Assembly: GCA_951813555.1 (NCBI GenBank)
Contig: OX638344.1
Span: 1,054,001-1,118,000 of the forward strand
Direction: 5' to 3'
Source of the DNA: an uncultured Acidimicrobiales bacterium
Lineage (GTDB): Bacteria; Actinomycetota; Acidimicrobiia; Acidimicrobiales; Bin134
DNA: 64,000 nucleotides
Part shown: positions 17,614 through 26,580 of the stretch, piece after piece
Numbering within the stretch: the first letter of the stretch is position 1
Layout of the letters: each line of letters starts with the position of its first letter
Made by a program: the position numbers and the translations under genes
Notes under the pieces: model-generated
The model's input: the letters and a program-made list of their open reading frames with translations, nothing else
Databases searched by the model: none
Told to the model about the DNA's origin: nothing

Positions 17614-18578
17614 CAGCTTCGCCCCTCTCGCAGATCGGCATAGAAGTACTTGACCAGCTCGTTGAACACATCGGCCCGCTCCCACTGGAGGAAGTGGCCG
17701 CATTCGGGGATCACCACGGGCCCCACCCGGTTGGCGAAGGCGATCTCGCAGCGCTTGGGGAAGTCCTTGGGTACCACCTGGTCGTCGGGGCCGTACAAGA
17801 TGAGCGTGGGGGCCTGCACCTGGGTGCCCATCATGGGGGGCTCGGTCATCGGCCGGCCGTATTCCAGCTGATACACCGACCAGCCGGCGGCCAACCGCTC
17901 GATGTCGGCGAACGGCTCGGTCATGAAGCCGATGTCGTCCTCCTCAAAAGAGTACTGGGAGGCCCACAGCCGGTGCTCGTAGCAGTCGCGCACGTAGCGG
18001 CGGCACCGCTCGGGGGTGTCGAGGTCGGCCCTGAGCTTGTCGGGGTCGCGGCCCTGGCGGATGCGGTAGTCGCCGGTGGGTCCGTGGGGCAGCGGATTCA
18101 GCGACAGGCCACGCTCGGTGTACCAGTCCACCTGGTCGACGATGAAAGGCGCCACGGTGTTGAAGAACACCATCCGCTCCGCGAACTCCGGCCAGCGGTT
18201 GGCCATGTCCACGATCACCGCGCCGCCCACGTCGCCGCCCAAGAGCCCGACCCGCTCGTGGCCGAGCACATCGTGGACCAGGGTGTGGATGTCCCGGGAG
18301 TACAGCACCAGGTCGTACTGGTCGTTGTCGGACAGGTCGGAGTCGCCATAGCCCCGCAGGTCGGGCACGATCACCTCGTAGCCGGCCTCGACCAGCGGGA
18401 TGATGTTGCGCCACCAGATGCGCTTGGTCTCGGGGTAGCCGTGGACCAGCACCAGCGGGTAGCCGCCCACCCCCTCGCGGATGTAGGCCAGCGACAGGTC
18501 GCCGTCTACCGGGGCCCGGTGGATGGTGAAAGCGTCTCGGGGCGGGGTGGGGGGTTGCTCGGGTCGAATGGGAGGCAC
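17613..18578 (-). CDS. Alpha/beta hydrolase, epoxide hydrolase / dehalogenase-like
   Basis: A 321-residue hydrolase. The nucleophile elbow is GGDVGG, placing an Asp where esterases have Ser, as in epoxide hydrolases and haloalkane or haloacetate dehalogenases. VHGYPETKRIWWRNI is the HGxP oxyanion motif, DLRGYGDSDLS follows, and the catalytic His is in PECGHFLQWERAD. It would open an epoxide or remove a halogen in the cytoplasm. It is the first gene of the minus-strand trio and is divergent from the luciferase-like genes at 18696. Which of the two activities applies cannot be decided from sequence. Confidence 0.84.
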   Translation of the reverse strand: MPPIRPEQPPTPPRDAFTIHRAPVDGDLSLAYIREGVGGYPLVLVHGYPETKRIWWRNIIPLVEAGYEVIVPDLRGYGDSDLSDNDQYDLVLYSRDIHTLVHDVLGHERVGLLGGDVGGAVIVDMANRWPEFAERMVFFNTVAPFIVDQVDWYTERGLSLNPLPHGPTGDYRIRQGRDPDKLRADLDTPERCRRYVRDCYEHRLWASQYSFEEDDIGFMTEPFADIERLAAGWSVYQLEYGRPMTEPPMMGTQVQAPTLILYGPDDQVVPKDFPKRCEIAFANRVGPVVIPECGHFLQWERADVFNELVKYFYADLREGRS

Positions 18579-18628
18579 GGCCCGGAAGCCTAGGGGGAGC
18601 CGGGCAAAATGCGCTAAGGGCCACCAGC

Positions 18629-18669
18629 CTTAGGCCCGGCGGCGGGCGGGATGCTAGGAAATATCAGCC
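18629..18669 (+). promoter_or_regulatory. Conserved upstream element, copy 1 (promoter-like)
   Basis: A 41-bp stretch starting CTTAGGC and ending TGCTAGGAAATATCAGCC. It is repeated with few changes at 19834-19874 ahead of the second luciferase-like gene. Both copies end about 25 nt before the start codon. TGCTAGGAA resembles an extended -10. Confidence 0.5.
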
Positions 18670-18695
18670 AATCGCAACCCGACAGAGAGGCCGAC

Positions 18696-19823
18696 ATGGA
18701 GTTTGGACTTTTCATCCAGGGGTACGTCCCCCAGCATCGCCGGGAAAATGACCCAGACGCCGAACACAAGGCGTTCATGGAAGAAATGGATCTGGTGATC
18801 GCCGCCGACAAGGCTGGGTTCAAATATGTGTGGCTCCCCGAGCACCACTTCCTCGACGAGTACTCCCACATGTCGGCCAACGACGCCATCGCCGGCTATC
18901 TGGCGCATGCCACCGAGCGCATCCACATCGGATCGGGCATCTTCAACCCCCTGCCCCAGGTGAACCACCCGGCCAAGGTGGCCGAGCGGGTGGCCATGCT
19001 CGACCACCTGACCAGCGGCCGGTTCGAGTTCGGCACCGGCCGGGGCGCCGGGAGCCACGAGATCCTGGGCTTCCTGCACAAAGAGGGCATCACCGACACC
19101 TCCCACACCAAGGAGATCTGGGAAGACGTCATCGGCGAGTTCGCCAAGATGTGGACCCAGGACACCTACGAGGGCTACGAAGGCAAGTTCTGGTCGCTGC
19201 CGCCCCGCAAGGTGCTCCCCAAGCCGTGGGGCAAGGGCCATCCCGCCATGTGGTACGCGGCGGGCAACGTCACCAGCTACGCCATGGCCGCCCGCAAGGG
19301 CCTCGGCGTGCTCGGCTTCTCGGTGGGGGCACTCGACGAGCTGGCCCCGGTGCTGGAGGCCTACAAGCGCGACATCGTCAACGCCGAGCCGGTAGGGGCG
19401 TACGTCAACGACAACCTCATGGTGACCACCGGGGCGTTCGTGGCCGAGACCGACCAGGGCGCGGTGGACCATGCGCTGCGGTCGTCGATGACCTACCTCC
19501 AGTCCAACGTGTTCCGCTATCACGACACCTTCCCCCGGCCTGAGTGGGTGCCGCCCTGGCCCCAGACCATCCCCATGCCGACGGCTGAGGAACTGTGGGA
19601 TGGCGTCGGCCAGCCGGGCAGCGTGATGGGCGATCCCGACCGGGCCCTCAAGGGTGCCCAGCAATGGGCTGACGCGGGCGCCGACCAACTCGTCTTCGGC
19701 ATGGGCTCCAGCGAGCGGGCTGACGACCTCAAGACCATTGAGCTGTTGGGCAAGCACGTGATCCCCAAGATCGACACCGATCCGGTACACCGCACCACTC
19801 GATTGCGAGAGGCCGCCGACTAG
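18696..19823 (+). CDS. Luciferase-like (LLM) flavin-dependent monooxygenase, paralogue 1
   Basis: A 375-residue F420- or FMN-dependent TIM-barrel monooxygenase of the bacterial luciferase family. MEFGLFIQGYVPQHRR opens the barrel, VWLPEHHFLDEYSHMS contains the EHH signature, and FEFGTGRGAGSHEI is the cofactor phosphate loop. GAGAGG lies 5 nt before the ATG at 18696; the open frame upstream of that ATG lacks family character. The gene is followed at 19900 by a close paralogue, with long identical protein blocks and a matching upstream element, so the pair arose by tandem duplication. Such enzymes oxidise ketones, sulfur compounds or terpenoids; the substrate is unknown. Confidence 0.87.
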   Translation: MEFGLFIQGYVPQHRRENDPDAEHKAFMEEMDLVIAADKAGFKYVWLPEHHFLDEYSHMSANDAIAGYLAHATERIHIGSGIFNPLPQVNHPAKVAERVAMLDHLTSGRFEFGTGRGAGSHEILGFLHKEGITDTSHTKEIWEDVIGEFAKMWTQDTYEGYEGKFWSLPPRKVLPKPWGKGHPAMWYAAGNVTSYAMAARKGLGVLGFSVGALDELAPVLEAYKRDIVNAEPVGAYVNDNLMVTTGAFVAETDQGAVDHALRSSMTYLQSNVFRYHDTFPRPEWVPPWPQTIPMPTAEELWDGVGQPGSVMGDPDRALKGAQQWADAGADQLVFGMGSSERADDLKTIELLGKHVIPKIDTDPVHRTTRLREAAD

Positions 19824-19833
19824 CCAGTGGGTG

Positions 19834-19874
19834 CTTAGGCTCCGCGGCGGGCGGGGTGCTAGGAAATATCTGCC
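19834..19874 (+). promoter_or_regulatory. Conserved upstream element, copy 2 (promoter-like)
   Basis: This matches 18629-18669 through the core GCGGCGGGCGGG and TGCTAGGAAATATC. It was retained when the monooxygenase gene duplicated, or it is under selection. Confidence 0.5.
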
Positions 19875-19899
19875 GAAAGCACCCAGAAAAGAGACCGTC

Positions 19900-21027
19900 A
19901 TGGAGTTTGGAGTCTTCATCCAGGGCTACGTGCCCCAGTTTCGCCGGGAGGGCGATCCCGAGGCCGAGCACAAGGCGTTGATGGAGGAGCTGGAGCTGGT
20001 GATCGCGGCCGACAAGGCCGGGTTCAAGTACGTGTGGCTGACCGAGCACCACTTCCTCGACGAGTACTCCCACTTGTCGGCCAACGATGCGGTGGCCGGC
20101 TATCTGGCGCATGCCACCGAGCGGATCCACATCGGATCGGGCATCTTCAACCCACTGCCCCAGGTGAACCACCCAGCCAAGGTGGCCGAGCGGGTGGCCA
20201 TGCTCGACCACCTCTCCGGGGGCCGCTTCGAGTTCGGAACCGGCCGGGGCGCGGGCAGCCACGAGATCTTGGGCTTCTTGCACAAGGAGGGCATCACCGA
20301 CACGACGGCCACCAAGGAGATCTGGGAGGACGTGATCGGCGAGTTCGCCAAGATGTGGACCCAGGACACCTATGAGGGTTACGAGGGCAAGTTCTGGTCG
20401 CTTCCGCCCCGCAAAGTGCTCCCCAAGCCATGGGGCAAGGGCCACCCGGCCATGTGGTACGCGGCGGGCAACACCACCAGCTACGCCATGGCCGCCCGCA
20501 AGGGCCTCGGCGTGCTCGGCTTCTCGGTGGGAGAACTCGCTGAGCTGGCCCCGGTGCTGGAGGCCTACAAGAACGAGATCGGCAACGCCGAGCCGGTGGG
20601 GGCGTATGTGAACGACAACATCATGGTGACCAGCGGGGCGTTCGTGGCCGAAACCACCGAGGAAGCGGTGGATGCCATCATGAGGTCGTCGATGACCTAC
20701 CTACAGTCCAACGTGTTCCGCTACCACGACACCTTCCCCCGGCCCGAGTGGGTGCCGCCGTGGCCTCAGACCATCCCCATGCCCCCCCTCGAGGAGGCCC
20801 AGGCGATGATCGGCCAACCGGGCGCGGTGATGGGCAACCCCGACCAGGCGCTGAAGGGCGCCCAGGCGTGGGCCGACGCCGGAGCCGACCAGTTGGTGTT
20901 CGGCTTGGGCTCGGCCGACCGGGCCGACGATCTCAAGATGATTCAGCTCATGGGCGAGCACGTGATTCCCAAGATCGACACCGATCCGGTGCACCGCACC
21001 ACTCGGCTGCGCGAGGCCGCCGCCTAG
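19900..21027 (+). CDS. Luciferase-like (LLM) flavin-dependent monooxygenase, paralogue 2
   Basis: 375 residues, collinear with the gene at 18696 and identical over long blocks (for example the whole VRLP-free barrel core around FGTGRGAGSHEILGF and WTQDTYEGYEGKFWSLPP). Differences cluster near the N-terminus, around residues 225-260 and in the C-terminal helix (EEAQAMIGQPGAVMGNPDQ). The equal length and the small spread of substitutions suggest that both copies remain functional, perhaps with different substrates. The stop codon TAG is part of the hexamer TAGTAT that probably drives the crotonase gene. Confidence 0.87.
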   Translation: MEFGVFIQGYVPQFRREGDPEAEHKALMEELELVIAADKAGFKYVWLTEHHFLDEYSHLSANDAVAGYLAHATERIHIGSGIFNPLPQVNHPAKVAERVAMLDHLSGGRFEFGTGRGAGSHEILGFLHKEGITDTTATKEIWEDVIGEFAKMWTQDTYEGYEGKFWSLPPRKVLPKPWGKGHPAMWYAAGNTTSYAMAARKGLGVLGFSVGELAELAPVLEAYKNEIGNAEPVGAYVNDNIMVTSGAFVAETTEEAVDAIMRSSMTYLQSNVFRYHDTFPRPEWVPPWPQTIPMPPLEEAQAMIGQPGAVMGNPDQALKGAQAWADAGADQLVFGLGSADRADDLKMIQLMGEHVIPKIDTDPVHRTTRLREAAA

Positions 21028-21030
21028 TAT
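21025..21030 (+). promoter_or_regulatory. Predicted -10 hexamer TAGTAT for the crotonase gene
   Basis: TAGTAT overlaps the preceding stop codon and ends 7 nt before the ATG at 21038. Confidence 0.45.
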
Positions 21031-21037
21031 CACAGCC

Positions 21038-21850
21038 ATGGCTGACGCCCCTCAGGGCCATCCCAATGCCGTCATCGACATCGACGACGGCATCATCACG
21101 GTCACCCTCGACCGTCCCGACAAGCTGAACGCCATCAGCCACGACATGACCGCGTCGCTGTGGGAGGCGGTGCTGGCGCTGGGCGACCGCGACGACCTGC
21201 GCTGCATGGTGATCACCGCCAGAGGCCGGTACTTCACCGCCGGACAGGACATCTCCAGCCCGGCGGGAAACCGGCCCGGCGACCCCGAGACCATGGACCA
21301 GCACCCGGGGTGGAACTTCCGCCGGGACTACCGCAGCCACCACCTGCTCTACGACGAGATGGAGGCGGTGGAAAAGCCGGTGATCATGGCCATCCAGGGA
21401 CGCTGCCTGGGGGCGGGGGTGGAGATGGCCGGATCGGTCGACTTCCGGTTCTGCACCCCGGAGGCGTCGTTTTTGTTGCCGGAGGTGAAGTTGGGGAGCA
21501 TCGCCGGTAGCGGGGGAACCAGCAGGCTGACCCGGCTGATCGGTCCGAGCTGGGCCAAGTGGATGGCGATGGCCATCATGGAGGTCGACGCTGAAGAGGC
21601 CCAGTCGATCGGGCTGGTCCACAGGGTGTATCCAGCCGAGTCTTTGATGGACGAGGTGTACGCGTTCTGCCGGCACCTGATGACGCTGCCCACCGAGGCG
21701 CTGGGACTGGCCAAGATGGCAGTGGACGTGTACGCCGACGTGACCGACCGGAATATTCAGCGGCAATTCGACCGGGTGGCTGTGTTCTCCACGCGGGGCG
21801 AGTTCGAGAAGTCGATGGAGCACTTCGGGCGCGAGCCCAATGAGAAGTAG
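21038..21850 (+). CDS. Enoyl-CoA hydratase/isomerase (crotonase) family
   Basis: A 270-residue crotonase. VTLDRPDKLNAISHDM opens the fold, GRYFTAGQDIS forms the first oxyanion strand, and AIQGRCLGAGVEMAGSVDF the second. PEVKLGSIAGSGGTSRL holds the region where the hydratase Glu normally sits. It would hydrate or isomerise an enoyl-CoA in the cluster's beta-oxidation-like route. It follows the LLM pair closely and is convergent with the acyl-CoA carboxylase genes. Confidence 0.87.
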   Translation: MADAPQGHPNAVIDIDDGIITVTLDRPDKLNAISHDMTASLWEAVLALGDRDDLRCMVITARGRYFTAGQDISSPAGNRPGDPETMDQHPGWNFRRDYRSHHLLYDEMEAVEKPVIMAIQGRCLGAGVEMAGSVDFRFCTPEASFLLPEVKLGSIAGSGGTSRLTRLIGPSWAKWMAMAIMEVDAEEAQSIGLVHRVYPAESLMDEVYAFCRHLMTLPTEALGLAKMAVDVYADVTDRNIQRQFDRVAVFSTRGEFEKSMEHFGREPNEK

Positions 21851-21862
21851 GCCAAGGCGCTC

Positions 21863-23749
21863 TCAGCTCCGCTCAACAGCTTCCTCCTGCACGAAGGTCA
21901 CGAGCACCTGGTCGGTCATGACGGTGTCGCCGGGTGAGGCGCGGACCTCATCGACAACACCCGGACCAGCCGTAACGAGGGTATGAAGCATCTTCATGGC
22001 CTCGATGACCACCACCGGATCACCCCCCAACACAGCACGGCCGGATTCGACCAGGACGTCGGAGACAACTCCTGGAAACGGCGCCACCACCGCGTTGGCC
22101 GGGCCGCCGCCGGTGCCGACGTGCGGGGCCCAGTGCTCTGACCGGGGGATGACCAGAAAGGTGTGAGACTGCCCGCTCAGATTGACGACGACCCGCCGAT
22201 TGACAACGTCGACATGGAAGGCGCCTTGCGGCTCGTTGCTCGATGTGCTGTCAACCTCGTGAACCTCGCCGGTGAAATCCCGCAAGAACAGCGGTCGCCG
22301 GTGCCGGTGGGGCGTGAACCCAGAGGTACCGAGGTCGTGCCACGGGCTGCCGATCGATCGCCCGGTATCGATCCACCACGCTGACGCCGCGACCTCAGCC
22401 GCGGCAGACGAGTTGTCGCTGACCGATATCTCGTCCAAGAGGCGGGTAGTAACCCGACCGGCGACAACTTCGGGCCGGTCGAGAAGCCAGCGGTGAAGGC
22501 CGGTGTTGGTGACAACGCCGCCGATGAGCAGCCGGTCGAGCGCATCGGCCAGCTCTTGCATCGCGCCGGCCCGATCGTCAGACAACACGATCAGCTTGGC
22601 GATCATGGGGTCGTAGTGGAGTGAGATCTCGCTGCCGACCTCGATGCCCGAGTCCCAGCGGCATCCCGGTGGAACCTCGAGATGAGTGACGGTCCCGATC
22701 TGGGGCGCAAAGCCGTCGGCGGCGTTCTCGGCGTTGATCCGAGCCTCGATGGCGTGGCCGCTTAGCCTGATGTCGTCTTGGGCCATGCCGAGCGGTTCAC
22801 CCGCGGCCACTCGAATCTGGAGCTCGACGAGATCAAGTCCAGTGACAAGCTCGGTGACCGGATGCTCGACCTGAAGGCGGGTATTCATCTCCAAAAAGAA
22901 GAACGACTCGGGGTCGTCGTCGTCGACGATGAACTCGACGGTTCCGGTGGATTCGTAGCCAATGCTGTCGGCCAGGGCAACAGCTGACTTGCGAAGCGAC
23001 CGGTGGGTGGTGTCGGGCAGGTTGGGCGCGGGAGCCTCCTCGAAGAGCTTCTGGTACCGACGTTGGACCGAGCACTCGCGGGTACCCAGGTCGATAACCG
23101 TGCCGTGCGTGTCTCCCACTACTTGTACCTCGACGTGACGGGGGCGTTCGATGTAGCGCTCGACGATCATGTCGGCGTTGGCGAACGAACGCTCGCCTTC
23201 CTGCCGGGCTTCGCCCAGCGCCTGCGAGAACTCGTCATCCGAGCGGGCGATCCGGATTCCCTTGCCACCGCCGCCAGCTGAGGCTTTGATGAGCACCGGA
23301 AAGCCGATTTCGACAGCGGCGGTGCGAAGGTCGTCATCGCTCTGGGACTCGGCAAAGCCGGGGATCACGGGAACTCCAGCAGACTTCGCCAGTTGTCGGG
23401 CCTCGATCTTGGAACCCATTGCCGTGATGGCCTGGGGAGAAGGGCCGATCCAGATGAGGCCGGTGTCGAGCACAGCTTGGGCGAAGGGGGCGTTCTCCGA
23501 CAAGAAGCCGTAGCCGGGGTGCACGGCATCGGCTGCGGTTTCTGCCGCCGCGGCCAATAGCCGTTCAATCGAGAGGTACGACTCAGCCAACTGAGCCGGA
23601 CCGATTCGATACGAGCACGTGGCTTCGGCGACGTGGGGGGCCCAGGCATCGGGATCGGCATACACCGCAACCGTGTCGTGACCGAGGGCCGAAGCGGTAC
23701 GGATGACCCGGCGGGCGATCTCTCCCCGGTTGGCGATCAAGATGCGCAT
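21863..23749 (-). CDS. Acyl-CoA carboxylase alpha subunit (biotin carboxylase + biotin carrier)
   Basis: A 628-residue subunit of the methylcrotonyl/geranyl/propionyl-CoA carboxylase type. The biotin carboxylase domain begins at MRILIANRGEIARRVIRTA, with ATP-grasp motifs ASAGGGGKGIRIA and EMNTRLQVEHPVTE. The C-terminal biotinyl domain carries VIEAMKMLHTL with the biotinylated Lys. The open frame extends upstream, but the ATG at 23749 gives the canonical N-terminus and lies 4 nt after the carboxyltransferase stop. With the beta subunit upstream it carboxylates an acyl-CoA using bicarbonate and ATP. Confidence 0.9.
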   Translation of the reverse strand: MRILIANRGEIARRVIRTASALGHDTVAVYADPDAWAPHVAEATCSYRIGPAQLAESYLSIERLLAAAAETAADAVHPGYGFLSENAPFAQAVLDTGLIWIGPSPQAITAMGSKIEARQLAKSAGVPVIPGFAESQSDDDLRTAAVEIGFPVLIKASAGGGGKGIRIARSDDEFSQALGEARQEGERSFANADMIVERYIERPRHVEVQVVGDTHGTVIDLGTRECSVQRRYQKLFEEAPAPNLPDTTHRSLRKSAVALADSIGYESTGTVEFIVDDDDPESFFFLEMNTRLQVEHPVTELVTGLDLVELQIRVAAGEPLGMAQDDIRLSGHAIEARINAENAADGFAPQIGTVTHLEVPPGCRWDSGIEVGSEISLHYDPMIAKLIVLSDDRAGAMQELADALDRLLIGGVVTNTGLHRWLLDRPEVVAGRVTTRLLDEISVSDNSSAAAEVAASAWWIDTGRSIGSPWHDLGTSGFTPHRHRRPLFLRDFTGEVHEVDSTSSNEPQGAFHVDVVNRRVVVNLSGQSHTFLVIPRSEHWAPHVGTGGGPANAVVAPFPGVVSDVLVESGRAVLGGDPVVVIEAMKMLHTLVTAGPGVVDEVRASPGDTVMTDQVLVTFVQEEAVERS

Positions 23750-23753
23750 GGGC

Positions 23754-25376
23754 TCACATGCGGTAGACGAGACCAGGACCGGGTTGAGGTTCATCTTGTC
23801 GAGCGGCCAACGCCAGGCAAAGCCCAAGGATGTCTCGGGTGTGCATCGGATCGATGAGGCCGTCGTCCCAGAGCCGCGAGGTGGCGTAATAGGGATCGGA
23901 CTGGGTCTCGTACTGCTGACGGATCTCGGTGCGAATCGCCTCCAGCTCAGCCTCAGTCGTCTCCAAGCCCCGCATGCCGCCAACACGGATATCAACCAGC
24001 ACCGTCTCCGCAGTGTCGGCAGCCATGGTGGCGATGCGCGAGTTCGGCCATGCGAACAGAAATCGGGGATCGAACCCGCGGCCGCACATCCCGTAGTTGC
24101 CCGCGCCGTACGACCCGCCGATCAGGACCGTGTACTTCGGCACCGTCGCATTGGCCACCGCCGCCACCATCTTGGCGCCATTCTTGGCTATCCCACCCAC
24201 CTCGGAATCTCGGCCGACCATGTAACCGCTGGTGTTCTGAAGGAATAAGAGCGGCACTCGACGCTGCTCGCACAGTTCGATGAAATGGGTCGCTTTGAGT
24301 GCCGACTCATTGAAAATGATGCCGTTGTTGGCGATAACTCCGACGAGGTGCCCCCACAGCCGGGCAAAACCGCAGACAACGGACTCGCCCCACGACGGCT
24401 TGAACGGTGCGAACCGAGACCCGTCGAAAATGCGGCCGATGATCTCGGTGGCGTCGAAGGGCATCCGGTCGTCAGCGCTGACGATTCCGTAGATCTCGTT
24501 GGCGTCGTAGACCGGCGGCTCAGGCTCGACCCAATCAATCCAGCCCTCGCGGTGAGTGAAGCTGCGTTGGTTGGTCGTCTCGCAGATCTCGCGCAAAAGC
24601 CCGTAAGCCTCGTGCTCGGTTTCGGTCATGTGGTCGCTGACGCCCGATTCCCGGGTGTGGAGTTCAGCGCCGCCGAGCTCGTCAGGCTCGATGATCTCGC
24701 CCAGTGCGGCCTTCACGATGGGCGGACCTCCCAGAAAGATCCGTCCGATGCCCCGGACCATAATGACCTCGTCGCTGAGCGCGGGAACGTACGCCCCGCC
24801 CGCGGTGCACCCGCCGAGCACGACAGAAAGCTGTGGCAACCCTTGGGCCGACAGTCGGGCTTGGCGATAAAAGCTGCCGCCGAAGTGGTCCTTGTCGGGA
24901 AAGAGCTCATCTTGAAGGGGGAGAAACGCGCCGCCGGAGTCCACCAGGTAGATGACGCCAAGATCGTTCTGAGCGGCGATGTCTTGGGCCCGCACGTGCT
25001 TCTTGATCGACATCGGGAGCAGGGATCCACCCTTGACGGTGGCGTCGTTGGCGATGAAGACGTAGGGGACACCGCCGACGATCCCGATCCCGGTAACGAT
25101 TCCCGCGCCGGGGGCAGCATCGTCGTACTGGCCCCAGCCGCTGAGCATCGAAAACTCGAGGAACGGGGTCCCGTCATCGGTGACGAGATCGATCCGGTCG
25201 CGCACCATAACTTTGCCCCGGGCCAAGTGTCGCTCGATTTGCCGGGCGCGGCCGTCGCCGCCGTTGATAACCCAGCGTTGCCGTTCTCGGAGCACCGCCA
25301 CCATCTCTTCGTAGGCCTCTGCGTTGGCCGCGAACGTTGCCGATCCGGTGTCGATCCGGGAGGAGATGACCCTCAT
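23754..25376 (-). CDS. Acyl-CoA carboxylase beta subunit (methylcrotonyl-CoA carboxylase-like carboxyltransferase)
   Basis: A 540-residue carboxyltransferase. VYLVDSGGAFLP-type and FIANDATVKGGSLLPMS motifs lie in the N-half. FLQNTSGYMVGRDSE, AKNGAKMVAAVANATVPKYT and GGSYGAGNYGMCGRGFDPRF lie in the C-half, the pattern of methylcrotonyl-CoA carboxylase beta. The geranyl-CoA enzyme is close, so the substrate could be a leucine intermediate or an acyclic terpenoid acid. It is the first gene of the pair, 4 nt before the alpha subunit. No isovaleryl-CoA dehydrogenase or HMG-CoA lyase is in the window. Confidence 0.9.
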   Translation of the reverse strand: MRVISSRIDTGSATFAANAEAYEEMVAVLRERQRWVINGGDGRARQIERHLARGKVMVRDRIDLVTDDGTPFLEFSMLSGWGQYDDAAPGAGIVTGIGIVGGVPYVFIANDATVKGGSLLPMSIKKHVRAQDIAAQNDLGVIYLVDSGGAFLPLQDELFPDKDHFGGSFYRQARLSAQGLPQLSVVLGGCTAGGAYVPALSDEVIMVRGIGRIFLGGPPIVKAALGEIIEPDELGGAELHTRESGVSDHMTETEHEAYGLLREICETTNQRSFTHREGWIDWVEPEPPVYDANEIYGIVSADDRMPFDATEIIGRIFDGSRFAPFKPSWGESVVCGFARLWGHLVGVIANNGIIFNESALKATHFIELCEQRRVPLLFLQNTSGYMVGRDSEVGGIAKNGAKMVAAVANATVPKYTVLIGGSYGAGNYGMCGRGFDPRFLFAWPNSRIATMAADTAETVLVDIRVGGMRGLETTEAELEAIRTEIRQQYETQSDPYYATSRLWDDGLIDPMHTRDILGLCLALAARQDEPQPGPGLVYRM

Positions 25377-25439
25377 CGCCCCAAAGTACCGAAGAGAGAT
25401 GCAATCTGCTAGGAGCGTCGGCCAGGGAAGCGAATCTGG

Positions 25440-26555
25440 CTAGATCTTGAACAAACTGCGAGCGTTGGATTCTGCGAATTTGCGGGCCGTGTCCTCGGTC
25501 ATTGGGGCAGTGGTGTGCTTGAGCGATTCCATGCTGTGGGGGAAGAGGGTGGACTCGTGGGGGTAATCGGACTCCCAGGTGATGTTGTCTTCGCCGATAA
25601 CGTCGAGCGCAGCGATTGCAGTGTCGTCGCGCAACATGCACACGGTCATGTGCTCGGCGAACACCTCCCTGGGTGGGCGCTCAGCGGGGAGCTGCCCCCT
25701 GAAGTTGTTGAACACGTCGCTGGCCTGCTCCAGCAGGTAGGGGGCCCAGCCAGCCCCGCCCTCTGAGAAGGCCACCTTGATGGCGGGATGTCGGTCGAGA
25801 ATGCCGGAGAACAGCCAATCGGAGCAGGCGATCATCGAGTTGGCCCCCACATAGGGCAGAACAGTGCACGGCGGGGCGTCGTCAGACGACTTGATGAGCT
25901 TGGACGACGAGCCGATGTGCAGGCACACCACCAGTCCGATCTCGTCCACTGCCTGCCACAGCGGCTCCCAATGGTCCGTGTACACCGACGGCAGTCCAAG
26001 GGTGGTGGGATTTTCCGAGAAAGCCACCGCCCGAGCCCCCATGGCTGCGGCGCGCCGCACTTCAGCGGCCGCGGCCGCCGGATCCCAAAGCGGCACCACA
26101 ACGAGGGGGATGAGCCGCTGGGGGTCGGTTGCGCACCACTCCTCCAGAATGAAGTCGTTGTAGGCCCGCACACACAGCGCGGCCAGATCGAAGTCGTGGC
26201 TGACCACGAACCGATGGCCAGCGAACCGGCAGAAGTCGGGAAAGTTGACCTGAGCCCAAATGCCATCGAGATCCATGTCGTCGAGACGGGCCTTGGGGTC
26301 GTAGCAGCCGGGGCGCATCTCGCTGAACCGGGCCACCCCTAAGGGGTCGTCGTCGAATCCCGGCAGGGTCCGGGTGTTGCCCCGCACCGTCTGGATCACC
26401 TGGTCTTCGTAGAGCCACGCCTCGGTGCCGTTCTCCAGCTCCACCACCCGGGGGCCGCAATCGCGATAGGCGGCGGGCAGCCGGCTCTGCCACAGGTGGG
26501 GCGGTTCGATGACGTGATCGTCAACCGAAATGGGCTTGACGTCGGCAGGCAGCAT
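25440..26555 (-). CDS. Amidohydrolase family 2 (TIM-barrel metal-dependent hydrolase)
   Basis: About 371 residues from the ATG at 26555 (MLPADVKPISVDDHVIEPP). The 67 codons further upstream are low-complexity and overlap the opposing lipoprotein gene, so they are excluded. Signatures are SVDDHVIEPP near the N-terminus, FSEGGAGWAPYLLEQASDVF in the middle and WESDYPHESTLFPHS near the C-terminus. It is the third amidohydrolase_2 of the window, and the substrate is unknown. It lies upstream of the carboxylase pair on the same strand with a 63-nt gap. Confidence 0.84.
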   Translation of the reverse strand: MLPADVKPISVDDHVIEPPHLWQSRLPAAYRDCGPRVVELENGTEAWLYEDQVIQTVRGNTRTLPGFDDDPLGVARFSEMRPGCYDPKARLDDMDLDGIWAQVNFPDFCRFAGHRFVVSHDFDLAALCVRAYNDFILEEWCATDPQRLIPLVVVPLWDPAAAAAEVRRAAAMGARAVAFSENPTTLGLPSVYTDHWEPLWQAVDEIGLVVCLHIGSSSKLIKSSDDAPPCTVLPYVGANSMIACSDWLFSGILDRHPAIKVAFSEGGAGWAPYLLEQASDVFNNFRGQLPAERPPREVFAEHMTVCMLRDDTAIAALDVIGEDNITWESDYPHESTLFPHSMESLKHTTAPMTEDTARKFAESNARSLFKI

Positions 26556-26568
26556 GAGCGCCTCAGGA

Positions 26569-26574
26569 TAGTGT
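26569..26574 (+). promoter_or_regulatory. Predicted -10 hexamer TAGTGT for the lipoprotein gene
   Basis: TAGTGT ends 6 nt before the GTG at 26581. It lies in the short divergent gap with the amidohydrolase. Confidence 0.42.
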
Positions 26575-26580
26575 TCGAGC

